A DNA stretch of 64,000 nt from Stenopsyche tienmushanensis. Taxonomy: Eukaryota > Arthropoda > Insecta > Trichoptera > Stenopsychidae. A model generated the notes under the pieces. The model was not told the origin of the DNA and searched no databases. It worked only from the letters and a program-made list of their open reading frames with translations. Where the stretch lies: contig WACJ01000006.1 in NCBI GenBank assembly GCA_008973525.1, forward strand, positions 992,001 to 1,056,000, in the 5' to 3' direction. Positions within the stretch are counted from its first letter, which is position 1. Every line of letters starts with the position of its first letter. Position numbers and translations under genes: made by a program. Below, in pieces: positions 45,132 to 55,479 of the stretch.

Positions 45132-46490
45132 TATTGCTTTATTTTTGTAAATTACATTTTTATATTTATAATCTCAAATATATAATGCATATGGCTGACC
45201 GTAAGTGAAACTTTTTAGCTCATAGAAAAAGTTTATTTAATGCATTGCTTTTTTCCCATTTGTCAACGAGAATTATTAGCTGAAATATGTGTTTGTGTAA
45301 TATATAATAAAATAGGCTTGCTACTGGTGTAGTGGTTGCTTTATGCTACGTATATATGCACACATAGTTGCGGTGAATGCGCGTCGCGTCTTTATGACGT
45401 ATGCAACGAAAACAGAGATACTACAAACAATCCTCCTAAAATAATAATATACGTATTAATTTTGAAGAATTCAATGACTATACCGATTGGCGGACCTCAG
45501 TTTAGGTGTCAAAAAACTCTTGAAGAATTTGCGTGTTGTGAATAGCTCCTGTCTGTATTTCATAGAAATATTTTCTGAGATTCACACCACGGCGTGTTTT
45601 GAGTGACTTATATCTCAACGAGTCTAATATAAAACGAATGAAACACAACCGACGATAAATGCCGCATTTTTTCATGCAAGATTTTTTCAGAAAACTTGTT
45701 ATACTGTGCAATGAAACACCGTATAACTTTTGATTCACATGAAAAATCAATAGCATTAGTGAAAATAGTTATAAGTGTGGGTTCATATTCATAAATATAT
45801 TAATTGTCTGTCTTAATTTAATATTATTTGACAAACTTTTGATTTGGGTCCAAATATAAAATATGCGTTTCACGATGTTTTTATAGAACCATATGACTGT
45901 GCTTTTGCAATAGTTTTAGCAATATTTGAATGCCTGTTTGATGTTTGCAAACTTTTAACTTGTTAATAAATCAATTCAAAAATAAATTAATCGGACGAAT
46001 GGCGACACTCTGAAAATTAAATCAATCGGTGGGGGAGTCATGGGATCAAATGAGATGCATTTAAATTTATCGACATCGTCGAAGGGCGGAGTAATCTTGC
46101 TCTTTATTTCTTATAAATCCCACTATTCGCTGCTTCAAGAGATATATATTTGTTTAAGCCTCCGGTCTGTCAAATATGATTTGATTGGAGTCCAGGGTAA
46201 TGCAATATTCACGCTGAAAATTTAATTAATTAATTGTTTATCTGTCGCTAAATACTGTGCACAAGTCGATTTAATTTCTATTAAGGAGGTTATAAAACAA
46301 CGCACTTCTCTTTTTATTCGCTTATGGAGTCCTTAAAGGTTATCCATCACCAATATCAGTGTAAATGATAAATACATTAAATTATAAAGAGATTACAATG
46401 TTTTGATAGTGTTTTAGGAGCTGAAGTTAAAGAACCGTATCCTCTTATAAGAGGCAAGAATAAACATTGTACTGAAGAATTTCATCGAAG
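45132..46490. other. AT-rich intergenic DNA
   Basis: An unrecognised 84-codon minus frame lies at 45502-45756 and a less AT-rich patch at 46030-46210. No supported gene. Confidence 0.45.
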
Positions 46491-46499
46491 ACGTAGCCC

Positions 46500-47890
46500 T
46501 AAGCTTTTTTCCCCTGTGGGAGGAGAATCTTGCATAAGACAGCCTGGGTTTGATCCCAGAGTAGTATCAGATTCTTACTGACTAAACCCCTCCCTTGTCC
46601 GTCTCTGTCCCCCTGGTATGTATTGCATTTCACATTGCTTCAGGAGGATAGGTAGTTTGACCTTAGGTAACTGGCCCTATTTTAGTGTTGGAGAGCCGCT
46701 CTGTGCCTCTCTCTCACACTGCCCTCTTTGGCGCTCAGGATTTCTTCAATGTAATCGCGCCAAAGGTTCAGTTCTTCTTGCTTGCCGTCATGCTGTAGAC
46801 CATGTTGTCAATGTTGAGCTCGACTACCCCGAGTGTTTGTTTCAGCAAATTTCTCTAGGGTGTCCAAGCCTCACAATCAGTGACGGTGTGTTCTGCATCG
46901 TCGACCTCCACTTGACAGAGGTGGCACGTCGCGGATGCTCCTTGCCAATTCGCTTCAGGTATGCACCGAAGCATCCATGCCCAGTGAGCACATGAGTCAA
47001 GCGGTAGGTCGTTTCGCCGTGTATTCAGGCCCTCCACCGGCTTATGACCGGGATAAGTTAGTGGATCCATCTTCCCTTGCTGGACTGATCCCATCTCTGT
47101 TGCTAGGCTTCCCTCAGTTTCTGGTCATGTACTGGCGAGCTTCTTTCTGTTGGGGTCACGTCTGAGCTACTCGTGCCATATCGGGGCTCCGTATTAGAAG
47201 GATCGAATGTATTACCTCGTTTATGGTACCTTTTCTGCACGGCTTTGGCCCTCTAATATTGGGCACGAACCGTCTAAGCTCGCTGGCCTACCTTCAGCGC
47301 CTTCTGCACAGCTTCTTCTATATGTTTGCTAAAGGTCAGCTTGTTGTTCATGAGGATCCCGAGGTATCCCAGCGTTTTGCTCTATTCCACCTCTTGTCCT
47401 CCAACAACAAGCTTCTTGACCCTCGGTCTTCTCCGTCTGCTGCATATCATTGCCTCCGTTTTCTCGGCCGCTAACTGCAGGCGATTATCTCGCATCTACG
47501 CATTGATTATGGCGAGGGCTTCAGTTGCCCATTGCCTCCATTTCCCATGGATGTCGAGCCATCACTAGCAGCGCGACGTTGTATGCGAAAGCAATGAGTC
47601 CTGCTGCTGCAGATAGTGCAATGTTCAGAAGACTGTTGTTAAGCATGTTCCAGAGGGTTGGTCCCAGAACGGACTCCAGGTCGACTGCATACTGTGGAAC
47701 TTTAAATTTTTCCTCCAGGGCTCCTACGATCAGCTCCCAGTTTGAAAGCGTTTTTGATGTCTAGTCTTTGTTTTGTTTGACCGAGCCTTTCCACGCTTTT
47801 TGGATGATATCCATTTCTTTTGGGCTCTCCGTCTCTTTATCGCTGGAGTTCCAGCATCAAGGAATCCAAGGGAGGGATCGAATGCGTAGA
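46500..47890 (-). mobile_element. R1-clade LINE relic, RT to 3' UTR
   Basis: On the minus strand the order is: a degraded pre-RT segment with KRNGYHPKSVERLGQTKQRL and then IKNAF (near 47840-47745), RT text with LGPTLWNMLNNSLLNIAL (about 47680-47610), thumb-like text, then the C-terminal cysteine-histidine domain (about 47020-46850), then a 3' UTR at 46600-46500. That UTR begins GGGGTTTAGTCAGTAAGAAT and ends in a C-rich block and AAAAAAG, as in the 3.7 and 53.2 kb copies. Frameshifts and stops are frequent. The element is 5' truncated. Confidence 0.85.
46840..47730 (-). pseudogene. R1-type reverse transcriptase relic with lost catalytic box
   Basis: R1-clade proteins carry an endonuclease, a reverse transcriptase and a C-terminal cysteine-histidine domain. 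Here the RT box, normally F/Y-A-D-D, reads FAYN at 47578-47589, so both catalytic Asp residues are substituted. Downstream VLTGHGCFGAYLKRIGK is followed, in another frame, by CHLCQVEVDDAEHTVTDCEA. This keeps the Cys-Cys-His-Cys spacing of the C-terminal domain. Several plus-strand frames of 76-125 codons in this interval are shadows of the relic. Confidence 0.82.
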
Positions 47891-47899
47891 AAGTGAGCT

Positions 47900-48189
47900 G
47901 ACGTCTGCTTTTGCTCGCACCAACTCTATGTGCATAATATTTTTATACGTAAACAGCTATCAATTTTCATTGTTCTTATGAATTAAATTGTAGTTTATAA
48001 TCTTTAGCTTTCATGTTTTACAATCGAATCAATGTGTTTCATCTGCATACGAAAAATATATTTCAAGATCTCAAAATGCGTCGTATGATTTCGAACATTT
48101 TTCTTCGAAATATTGGAGCAAAAATTTCAGAAGGGGTATATAAAATCCCAATTAGTACTATATACATACATATGTTTGTTAGGCATTTT
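47900..48189. other. AT-rich spacer
   Basis: Nothing recognised. Confidence 0.4.
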
Positions 48190-48590
48190 TCTTTTTGCGT
48201 GTTTTGAGAGTTTTTGGGTCGATCGTAAGAAGTCGGCGCCCAAGTTTGATGCGGCTTAATCCGCTGGCGATTTTTTTAATCAGCACGACCATCTTGGCCA
48301 GGGAAACTAAGCTTGAACTTATTCGCATTAAGCGTTACATAAATCACTGTGACGTTTTGGACAGCGTGTCAGCGGTCTGCGCCTCTTCAAGCCGCGGACT
48401 CTGAATGTTTCGGGTAATTTATGACGAAGCTGACAAATGGTGAGAGTATTTGCCGTTGTCAACTCTTGCGGCACAGTGCGCTGAACTCGACCACTTTGGA
48501 AATAGAAGCAATTTTTATTATCCGTGCCGTAATCGGTTAAATCATCTCCGTCATCCATTATCCGTGACTGTCAGGCGAAAAATTCAAAAA
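48190..48590. other. Less AT-rich unique block
   Basis: Minus frame 48328-48558 (76 codons) and plus frame 48195-48404 (69 codons) are unrecognised. TTATCCGTGCCG and ATTATCCGTGACTG near 48520-48570 recall the CGGATAAT words of Tigger ends, but the surrounding TIR is missing. It could be regulatory DNA or a Tigger scrap. Confidence 0.28.
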
Positions 48591-48599
48591 AATATACCT

Positions 48600-49229
48600 C
48601 CAAAATTAAACGCCTGATAAAATTAGGAAAGTACGTAATTTACCAGATTTTGAATTTGTATTCATTATCCGGACTAAAAATATTTGTATAGTTAGGTAAT
48701 TCTTGAGCTCTTGTTGTAGTGACTTGGTATTAAATGGTCAAAATGTGTAAGGATGCTTATGAATTTAGCAAATGGGAAGTATTAAGTAAGATAATATGCT
48801 ATTTTTATGCTAATAAGCGTATCATGATCTTACTAATGTTTCTAAACTTGTACTTGCAAATATCGATATTATAGGTCAAGACGTTAATATTTCCAAGCGA
48901 TTATCTCAAAATAAGTTTACCTTCACTTTACAATCACCACAGGGAACTATTATTGTGAAATTAGGATAGGATCATCTAAATAGGAATTTTAGACAGGAGA
49001 GGATTTTTGTGTTAATAGCGAAATTATCATTGATTTAAAAAATCTTTAGATATTTAGATTCAAGGAATCAATTACTTATTATCGTTAAGCTGTTAAAATG
49101 GGATAAACAAAATATTTTTTTGTTAGCTAAAAATCATTAAAGCTGATTCTGAAATATAAATTTTTGGTTTTAATACTTAAATTATATTAAATGGAATTGT
49201 TAATAATAAAATATTTTTAATTGTTTTTT
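48600..49229. other. AT-rich DNA with an orphan MITE end
   Basis: At 49083-49096 CGTTAAGCTG followed by TTAA equals the right terminus of MITE family 5. The left end is absent, so it is a solo or truncated copy. Nothing else is recognised. Confidence 0.4.
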
Positions 49230-49233
49230 ACAG

Positions 49234-49450
49234 TGCTTTCTATGGGACAACTTTAGCATGGTTTTTATTGGGATTCTTTGGTATCTTGATATTGCATGAC
49301 TTCATACTAAATGATGAACCTAATTATAATATGTCGCACATTACGATTTCTTCGAATGATTTGATCCTCCACCTGTACAAAATTTGCGCCACGTTTGCCA
49401 TTTGTTTTTCCGAGTGTACAGTCTGTCGAAAATGGATTTTTACTAACGTC
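49234..49450 (+). other. Weak exon candidate with hydrophobic N-terminal stretch
   Basis: TTGTTTTTTACAG ends at 49233, a good splice-acceptor shape. Behind it a 72-codon frame reads FYGTTLAWFLLGFFGILILH, a plausible membrane segment, and then an ordinary polar region up to TGA at 49451. No good donor, partner exon or homology is visible. The hydrophobic text could simply follow from T-rich DNA. Confidence 0.15.
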
Positions 49451-49459
49451 TGACATCCC

Positions 49460-50010
49460 CGTCTGTCTTCTCGTCCCATTCTTCCCGTTCGCGTTAGTAT
49501 TTCCCGCTGACAAAAGGCATTGTGGCCCGGGACGTTGAAAAATGTTGTCCGTACTTACGTGACAAATTTATTGCCCCGCCATTCGTTTTGACAAAACTTC
49601 ATTTAAGGGGACATTATGCTGTCACAAAAAGTGGGAGATAGCGTTGCGGAAACGGGGAATGATAAATTCACTAGGTGATATTTTAAATTTAACGTGCTCG
49701 CTTATACACAATGAGTGAGCACCTTTTGATGTGTGACTGACAAAGGTGGATTTGGGGGCTGGGAATCATGTCGCTTTGTGGTGCCTGACTATTGCTCCGG
49801 GGACGATACACGGATTGCTACAAAGGACATCACAAAAGATCATATTCATGCCGAATCGTAGCAAATGTAGAGTGGCTCTTGTCAAAAGCGAACAAGAGTG
49901 CTTTCGGGAGAAGCGGCTTAATTGATGTTTCCGTCTAGCACTCGGTGGTGGCTTTCAGAGAACAAACACCCTGCTGCAACATCGTGACTGCTAACAACAT
50001 TACATTTTGT
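49460..50010. other. Less AT-rich unique block, possible conserved non-coding DNA
   Basis: Without repeat partner or coding frame. It contains GACAAATTTATTGCC, TGACAAAACTTCATTTAAGG and GGCTTAATTGATG. Candidate regulatory sequence by composition. Confidence 0.3.
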
Positions 50011-51099
50011 CTTATCAATATGCGAATTCATGAAAAGGAAGAAGTTAGGCACTGAATAAATTTGTTGTTAAAATTTCGTCAAACAAACTGCCTTAGTATT
50101 TAGACGTTCTATAGGCTTAACTCAAAAGCTATAAGATAAAATTATATACTGAGAAAATAATTCTTCAAAACCTTAGCTTGTCTTAATTGACGATGTTCTT
50201 GGACGTCAACTAAACGTTGATTTTTTTAATGTTCGTTTGTAATGTGTGTTTGTAAAATTTTAACTAATAATAATCTAATCGAATTGAAAGCTTTAAAGTT
50301 TGGATAATTAATTATTTTTATCCAAATAATTTTGATTTCGCACATCTTATGGTTTGTTCCATGAAGACTCAATTATTTATTCATCAATCAAAAATTTAAC
50401 ATCAAAGTAGTTTAACTTTTAAAATAATTACATTGATAAATTATCAACAAATTAATAATCACTACAAACTGCTGATTATATTAGCTGAAAGAACCGACGT
50501 TTCAGTTTCGATCTAATATTTTACTCCAAATATAATTGTATATTTATGACGGTATGGGTTGGGTCCAAATAATAAAAGGGCAATCAATGTATTAAAAAAG
50601 AACAATGATGTGTAATCGACACCATGATGGGTGATTTCCAACAAAAGGGACGTCGACAAGGAACAATGATTCACTGGGGTATTTGAAGACAAGTGGTCGA
50701 TAACAGACAAAGGATGGCGATCTAATGCATTTTTTCAGTTCAGAATGAAGATTGACCTTCTGTGACATCATGCCAGGGGTTGATTTATTACATCCTAATC
50801 ATTTCCGAAATGAGTGAAAAGGTTACCATGGCTATAAAATATTTTAAATATATATTTACCTTTATTTAGCTTGATTACATGCTTATAACTTAACTCATAT
50901 GATTGTAGAATGGTATTGAATAGAAAGGTTCGGGAATCCAAATAACTGCAAATCAACCTCTAAAATTCATCGAAGGAATAGGCACCATTTAGTTTGTTAA
51001 TATTAAAATATATACATCTTTGATAAAATCGATAGTCATTTATTGGATGAATCATGGAATTTGACTATTAGCGATGCAAATTTAATTTATTTTAAGTTG
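50011..51099. other. AT-rich intergenic DNA
   Basis: A patch at 50560-50700 contains two AACAATGA words, a Sox-like core. No gene. Confidence 0.4.
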
Positions 51100-52850
51100 G
51101 AATTGATTCGGGAGGCCATGGACATGTCGATCGTTAGCTTCGTCTCTCCTTAACATCGTCATTAGGAAAATCATGTAGCATGAATGCCATTGAGTGCAGT
51201 TCTATAATTCATTTCAGACTCAAGTTCAAATGGCAGCAGAATCATCAGATACATGCAGGGGTGTTGAAAACTTGAGCTTAAATATGTAAAAGGCAGATTT
51301 TTTTGTCGATGGACGGTAATCTGATAGGAGTATTTGAACCAAATGAGTATAGCAGTAAATATAAAACAATTTCTCTATGCAGAAGAAAAACGAGCAATCA
51401 TCCTTACAGATTGTTGGCCGTAGGTTAAAGAGTACGTCAAGAAAACCATTAAATATCTTTGCCCCATTGAATGACCCCACGTCATGACCCTTCAATGAAA
51501 CTGTCCGACGATGTCAGAAACTTTCTCGTTTAGTCCAAATGAGGTGTGTTCACATTAATTTTCCAGTGTCATAAAATGATAAGTCAATTTCCTCGCCAGG
51601 CCACGTCGCTTGCATAAATCACGAGCAAGTTGAAAGCTACAATTGCTAATAGTTATTGCCATTGTTGTCTATCCAACACAATGCAGACGCGAAATAATAA
51701 CAGAAGAATGCTTCATAACTGCCCATGATTTATTGCAATATTTATGACAAAGAATGCAGGAAGAAAATGCACCAAGAAACATCGTAATTGTAGGGCATTG
51801 TATCGATTTGCAATTTTCATTCGTGTACGTATGGAAATATGTGAGGGAATTGTGGCATAACGTGCCTTAATATCATATTAGTAGGTGAATTGAATGGTTG
51901 TCATAAAATTATTCTAGAATAAATACAGGCCGTTTCTGAATATGATTCATTATTGCGTAGAATCGTAAATCGTCGCATTATTTTTAATGAAATATGACCG
52001 ACATTTTTACATGAATGCTTGTATAATGACTCAAAGTCATTCAAAACTGGTTTGTTTGAGTTGCATTTTTAAGCGGAATTATCAAAGCTTCATCACATGT
52101 TTCAACCTCATAAAAGTATTTTAAGAATTAAGCCATATTCGCTAAAAAAACATATTTAAAACACAATATAACGTGCTTGTAACGCAGTACAAATATCAGA
52201 GGATATATGACGCAGCGGACGTGATGTTGATGTTTGCGTGACGTGTGCTTGGACTTCTTTAAATCGAAGCAAAATTTTTGCATAAAAAAATAAGCCCGAA
52301 CAGTTCAAAAAATAAACATTTTAAGACCAATGTCGACGATGTGACTTGAGTCGTGAAATAGAAAAAAATATTGAGGCTTTCTCATTTTGATGCGCTCTTT
52401 AAGCATTCCGATCGGACTCTGCGAGTCTAATGTTGAATTTAGAACCCAATTCTGCGGCACTAATGTTATATAAACGGACGTACTTTATTCGCGTACAGTG
52501 CTAGAAGAATGCGACATGACTTGAAGATGGACTCGGCGTTTGCAACTGATTTATAACACACTTGCATGACGTGAAACATGCATGACGAAAATAACAAATA
52601 TCCAATGCTGCAATAATCCCTGCATTTTAACGATCGCGTCCGATCTGAGTGATGGCAATGACAGCAACAGAAGCGCACTCCGAAATCGCCATAAAACATT
52701 AACTGAAGTGATGGCCAAGCCGAGTGCAGGAGGACACAATATATTGGAAGAGGTGACGTGCGTCAGGACCTTCTTGGTAATGAACGGATTAAGTTGGCCT
52801 TTGTGACTGCTGGTCTTGCTGTCACTGTCGGGGTTAAACATTTATCTTTA
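51100..52850. other. Mixed unique region with enhancer-like words
   Basis: No repeat partner was found over 1.7 kb. The segment 51560-51830 is dense in CATAAA/TTTATG and Sox-like words: GCATAAATCAC, TTGCCATTGTTGTC, CATGATTTATTGC and AATATTTATGAC. 52200-52830 is less AT-rich with overlapping unrecognised frames on both strands (52551-52841 minus, 52582-52806 plus). The long absence of repeats in such a transposon-rich window is itself suggestive of constraint, but this is inference. Confidence 0.35.
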
Positions 52851-53189
52851 TTGGGTTTGAGCAACGCGTATTTAGCTGAGAGTATAAAGCATGTCATTCG
52901 TGTATTGTAAATTGACAAGCATCCATTATTAACTAACAAAGTACAAGCTTCCATTAATTATAAGATTAGACAAGGATAATTAGATAAGAGGCATTGGAGG
53001 GTGATTATCTTCTTCAATATGCACCCTAGTCTGACGACCACATGGTTCTTTTGCTATAAGAACAGAAAAGTAACGTCGCAGGGTGGAATGGTGATCTGAA
53101 AGAAAGCAAACATGAAAAAATACAGCTAGTATGTTCGGAATATTTATTTAGTAGCCTTTGAGAGAAAGACTCCAGCTGCGAGACTTATA
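52851..53189. other. Spacer before the LINE relic
   Basis: AT-rich; nothing recognised. Confidence 0.4.
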
Positions 53190-54060
53190 AGTCCCTTCCT
53201 CGAGCATGGACATTTCAAGTACAATCGATAGAGTGACAGGCAGCGACTTACTGGATTGGAGGGTCTTGATAAAATACCCTATTTCCAGGCGTCGCTGTAC
53301 GGTCTGTTTCGGGTTTCCCTGGACTAGCCACAGAGAGGGTCATCCATTTTACTCCGTGCACTCCAAAAGAGGCAATATTTCCGCAGGAAGATCAGCTTCA
53401 GACTAACTTGCACCCGAAGGTGCGTTGGAGGAAGAAGGACAAGGGTTAATGCTGACATTCAAAGGATCTATCTCATGAGGTCACTGCCACCACGAGTCTA
53501 ATCTCAGTTAGAAGAAGATTGCAGCAGATGGCTGATTGCAGGGGCTACCCATTCCCAATGCTACTCGTATGGTTCGATTATGTATAATACTTAGCCATGG
53601 AGACGAGTCGTTTTTCGAGCGGCCCGAAAGCCGTTCTCCCCTTTATGCACTAGGCTATTGAGGATTAATTTGCAAGGAGGACTCGACAAAGTGTCATCAC
53701 TGTGGCGAGGATCGCGATGGCGCAGAGCACATCGCCTTTAAATGTGAGGCGTAGGCAATTGGAGAAACCCTAACTATATCCAACATGGTCACCACAATAA
53801 CCAAGAGAAAAGAAATGTGGGAAGCGTGGACAAATTTCGCTAATGAGGTCATGCGGAAGAAAGAAAACGGAGAAAGAACCAGAAGAGTGAACACCGGGTC
53901 TTAGAAAAATAAACCCACCACCTTGAACAAAGCGAAAGCGGATTCCAAGGGGGTCGTTGGAGAAAAAAGAGTGGGGGTTTTAGTGGGTAAGAATCCCACC
54001 CTACCATGGTTTTTAATCATGGTGTCTTGTTAAAGATTTCCCCCTCCCAAGAGAAAAAAA
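53190..54060 (+). mobile_element. R1-clade LINE 3' end
   Basis: The identifiable coding end is at 53660-53905, and the 3' UTR starts GGGGTTTTAGTGGGTAAGAA near 53965. It ends with TTTCCCCCTCCC and an A-run at about 54054. The 5' part (53200-53650) is probably linker sequence between RT and C-terminal domain, broken by stops. The UTR is related to those at 3.9 kb (plus) and 46.5 kb (minus). Confidence 0.8.
53660..53905 (+). pseudogene. R1-type C-terminal cysteine-histidine domain
   Basis: The frame reads KCHHCGEDRDGAEHIAFKCE (codons from 53689), giving Cys-x2-Cys-x8-His-x4-Cys, the C-terminal domain of R1-clade ORF2. After an in-frame TAG it continues in the same frame with EMWEAWTNFANEVMRKKE and NGERTRRVNTG, then a stop at 53902. 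The tail W-x-x-F-x-x-x-V-M-x-x-K-E-x-x-x-R-x-R is typical of these proteins. One internal stop and upstream frameshifts make it non-functional. Confidence 0.8.
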
Positions 54061-54061
54061 G

Positions 54062-54310
54062 GCTATTGAGGATATTGATGATGCCTTTTGCCCAGTTTCC
54101 ACCCACTTCTGCGATCAGCAGTTCCACATTCCACTTTATGGGTACGCAGCATAGGGTGAGCTCATGTTAGCTGGGCTATCCCAGCAGCGTACTTTCGCGC
54201 TGCTCTACTTTACATCGTTACCCCAGGGGTTCGACTGTTGTCCACGAGCGTAGGGTTGCCCTCCCCTGAGATTTTATGGGTGGGCATCGTGGAGTTTAAT
54301 ACATCCAACC
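54062..54310 (-). repeat. Possible further LINE fragment on the minus strand
   Basis: The minus strand reads KWNVELLIAEVGGNWAKGII over 54135-54070, similar in style to the pre-catalytic RT segment NWELIVGALEEKFKV of the 46.5 kb relic. The words AGGCTATTGAGGAT at 54060 and 53653 are repeated. If right, two LINE pieces lie head to tail in opposite orientation. Weak evidence. Confidence 0.3.
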
Positions 54311-54599
54311 GGGGAGTTCAAGGACAACGAAAAGAAAACATGTTTCTCGGCTAGGTCTTAAGACTTGAACATTTTACTATTTCTTCCTTAATTTTGACAA
54401 TGAACTGTTCCCTATGATGAGATGAAAGCCCTCCATTTTGAGGCCATTTACAAATAAGATAGCTTATTTCTACCATGCCACAGCTAAGTTAGATGTGACT
54501 CCTTACGACTGTGCCTGAAATATTGAAAAATTTAACGTTATTTTTTTACAAAAAATATAATCGAGCTAGTTTAACTTAATTTCCAAATGCATTTATGAA
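54311..54599. other. AT-rich spacer
   Basis: Nothing recognised. Confidence 0.4.
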
Positions 54600-55220
54600 G
54601 GTTGAGGATAATATTTCTTCTCAAGTATTTCTTGACAAATTTGCAAAATCAAGAATTCTCATTTCTTGAGAAAATTTCTGATTTCTCGAGAAATTTTAGA
54701 AATCAATTTTTTATACAAACATAACCAATTCCATCTTTAAAATGTTGCACTGCATACGAATGGGCTTCTGCCAAAATGCATTCTGTTTGAAAGGTTTTAT
54801 TAGGGTTCTAAATAGGACAAAAAATGTCTTACTTTCAAAATCGTCTTATCTTCGTTTAAGAAACTAAAGATACGTTCCGAACTTATTCGTTGCGAAATTA
54901 ATTACAAGCAAGTGCTACCCTTACCTAAAAAAAATGTGAATAGAAAGGGTTAAATAATACAAATGTTCAATCAATATGTTTCGTCTTTCACTGACACTAT
55001 CCATAACAAAAAAAAAACGAAGAGAAAAATTTTAAGTGTTAACCAATTTTCAAGTTGTTTTATTTCCATTGCATACTAAGATAATAATATTTATATGCAA
55101 TACTTTACTGTTTTGTATATATATTTTTGTTTATCAAAATTTCTCGAGAATTCTCAAGGAATTGGAGAAATGAAATCGATAATTCTCATTTCTTGAGAAA
55201 TGAAAATCTTTAGTTGATGA
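54600..55220. repeat. Cluster of TTTCTCGAGAAATT-type palindromes
   Basis: GATTTCTCGAGAAATTTTAG at 54680-54700 and AATTTCTCGAGAATTCTC at 55138-55156 are self-complementary, and each is neighboured by CTCATTTCTTGAGAAA (54657-54674 and 55186-55202). The two clusters lie about 460 bases apart. Such inner palindromes are common in BED-type hAT elements, so this may be a hAT remnant, but no TIR or transposase text is visible. Confidence 0.45.
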
Positions 55221-55479
55221 GAAGTATTCTACACTACATTGTATATTCGGACGGGAAGATATTTGCAATCCAGCAAAGAAGAGACCATTAAATATTCATA
55301 AATATGAATTCATACATTTCGATAAATTATTTTACACAATAATACATTTGGTTTTATTTTGATTTAATATTAGACTCCATATTCACCAGGTTTATTTATT
55401 TGGAGTATTATGAGGGTCTTTATCGGTTTTTATCGTTAAAGTAAAATAGTTAGATAAAATATAAGAATGCATTTTTGTG
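55221..55479. other. AT-rich spacer
   Basis: Nothing recognised. Confidence 0.4.

Noticed and set aside
46540..46575. A tRNA-like B-box (GGGTTTGATCCCAG)
   Set aside because: No A-box, anticodon stem or acceptor stem fits around it; the segment aligns with the 3' UTR of the R1-clade LINE on the minus strand.
46618..47764. Several plus-strand frames of 76-125 codons
   Set aside because: They are shadows of the R1-type relic encoded on the minus strand.
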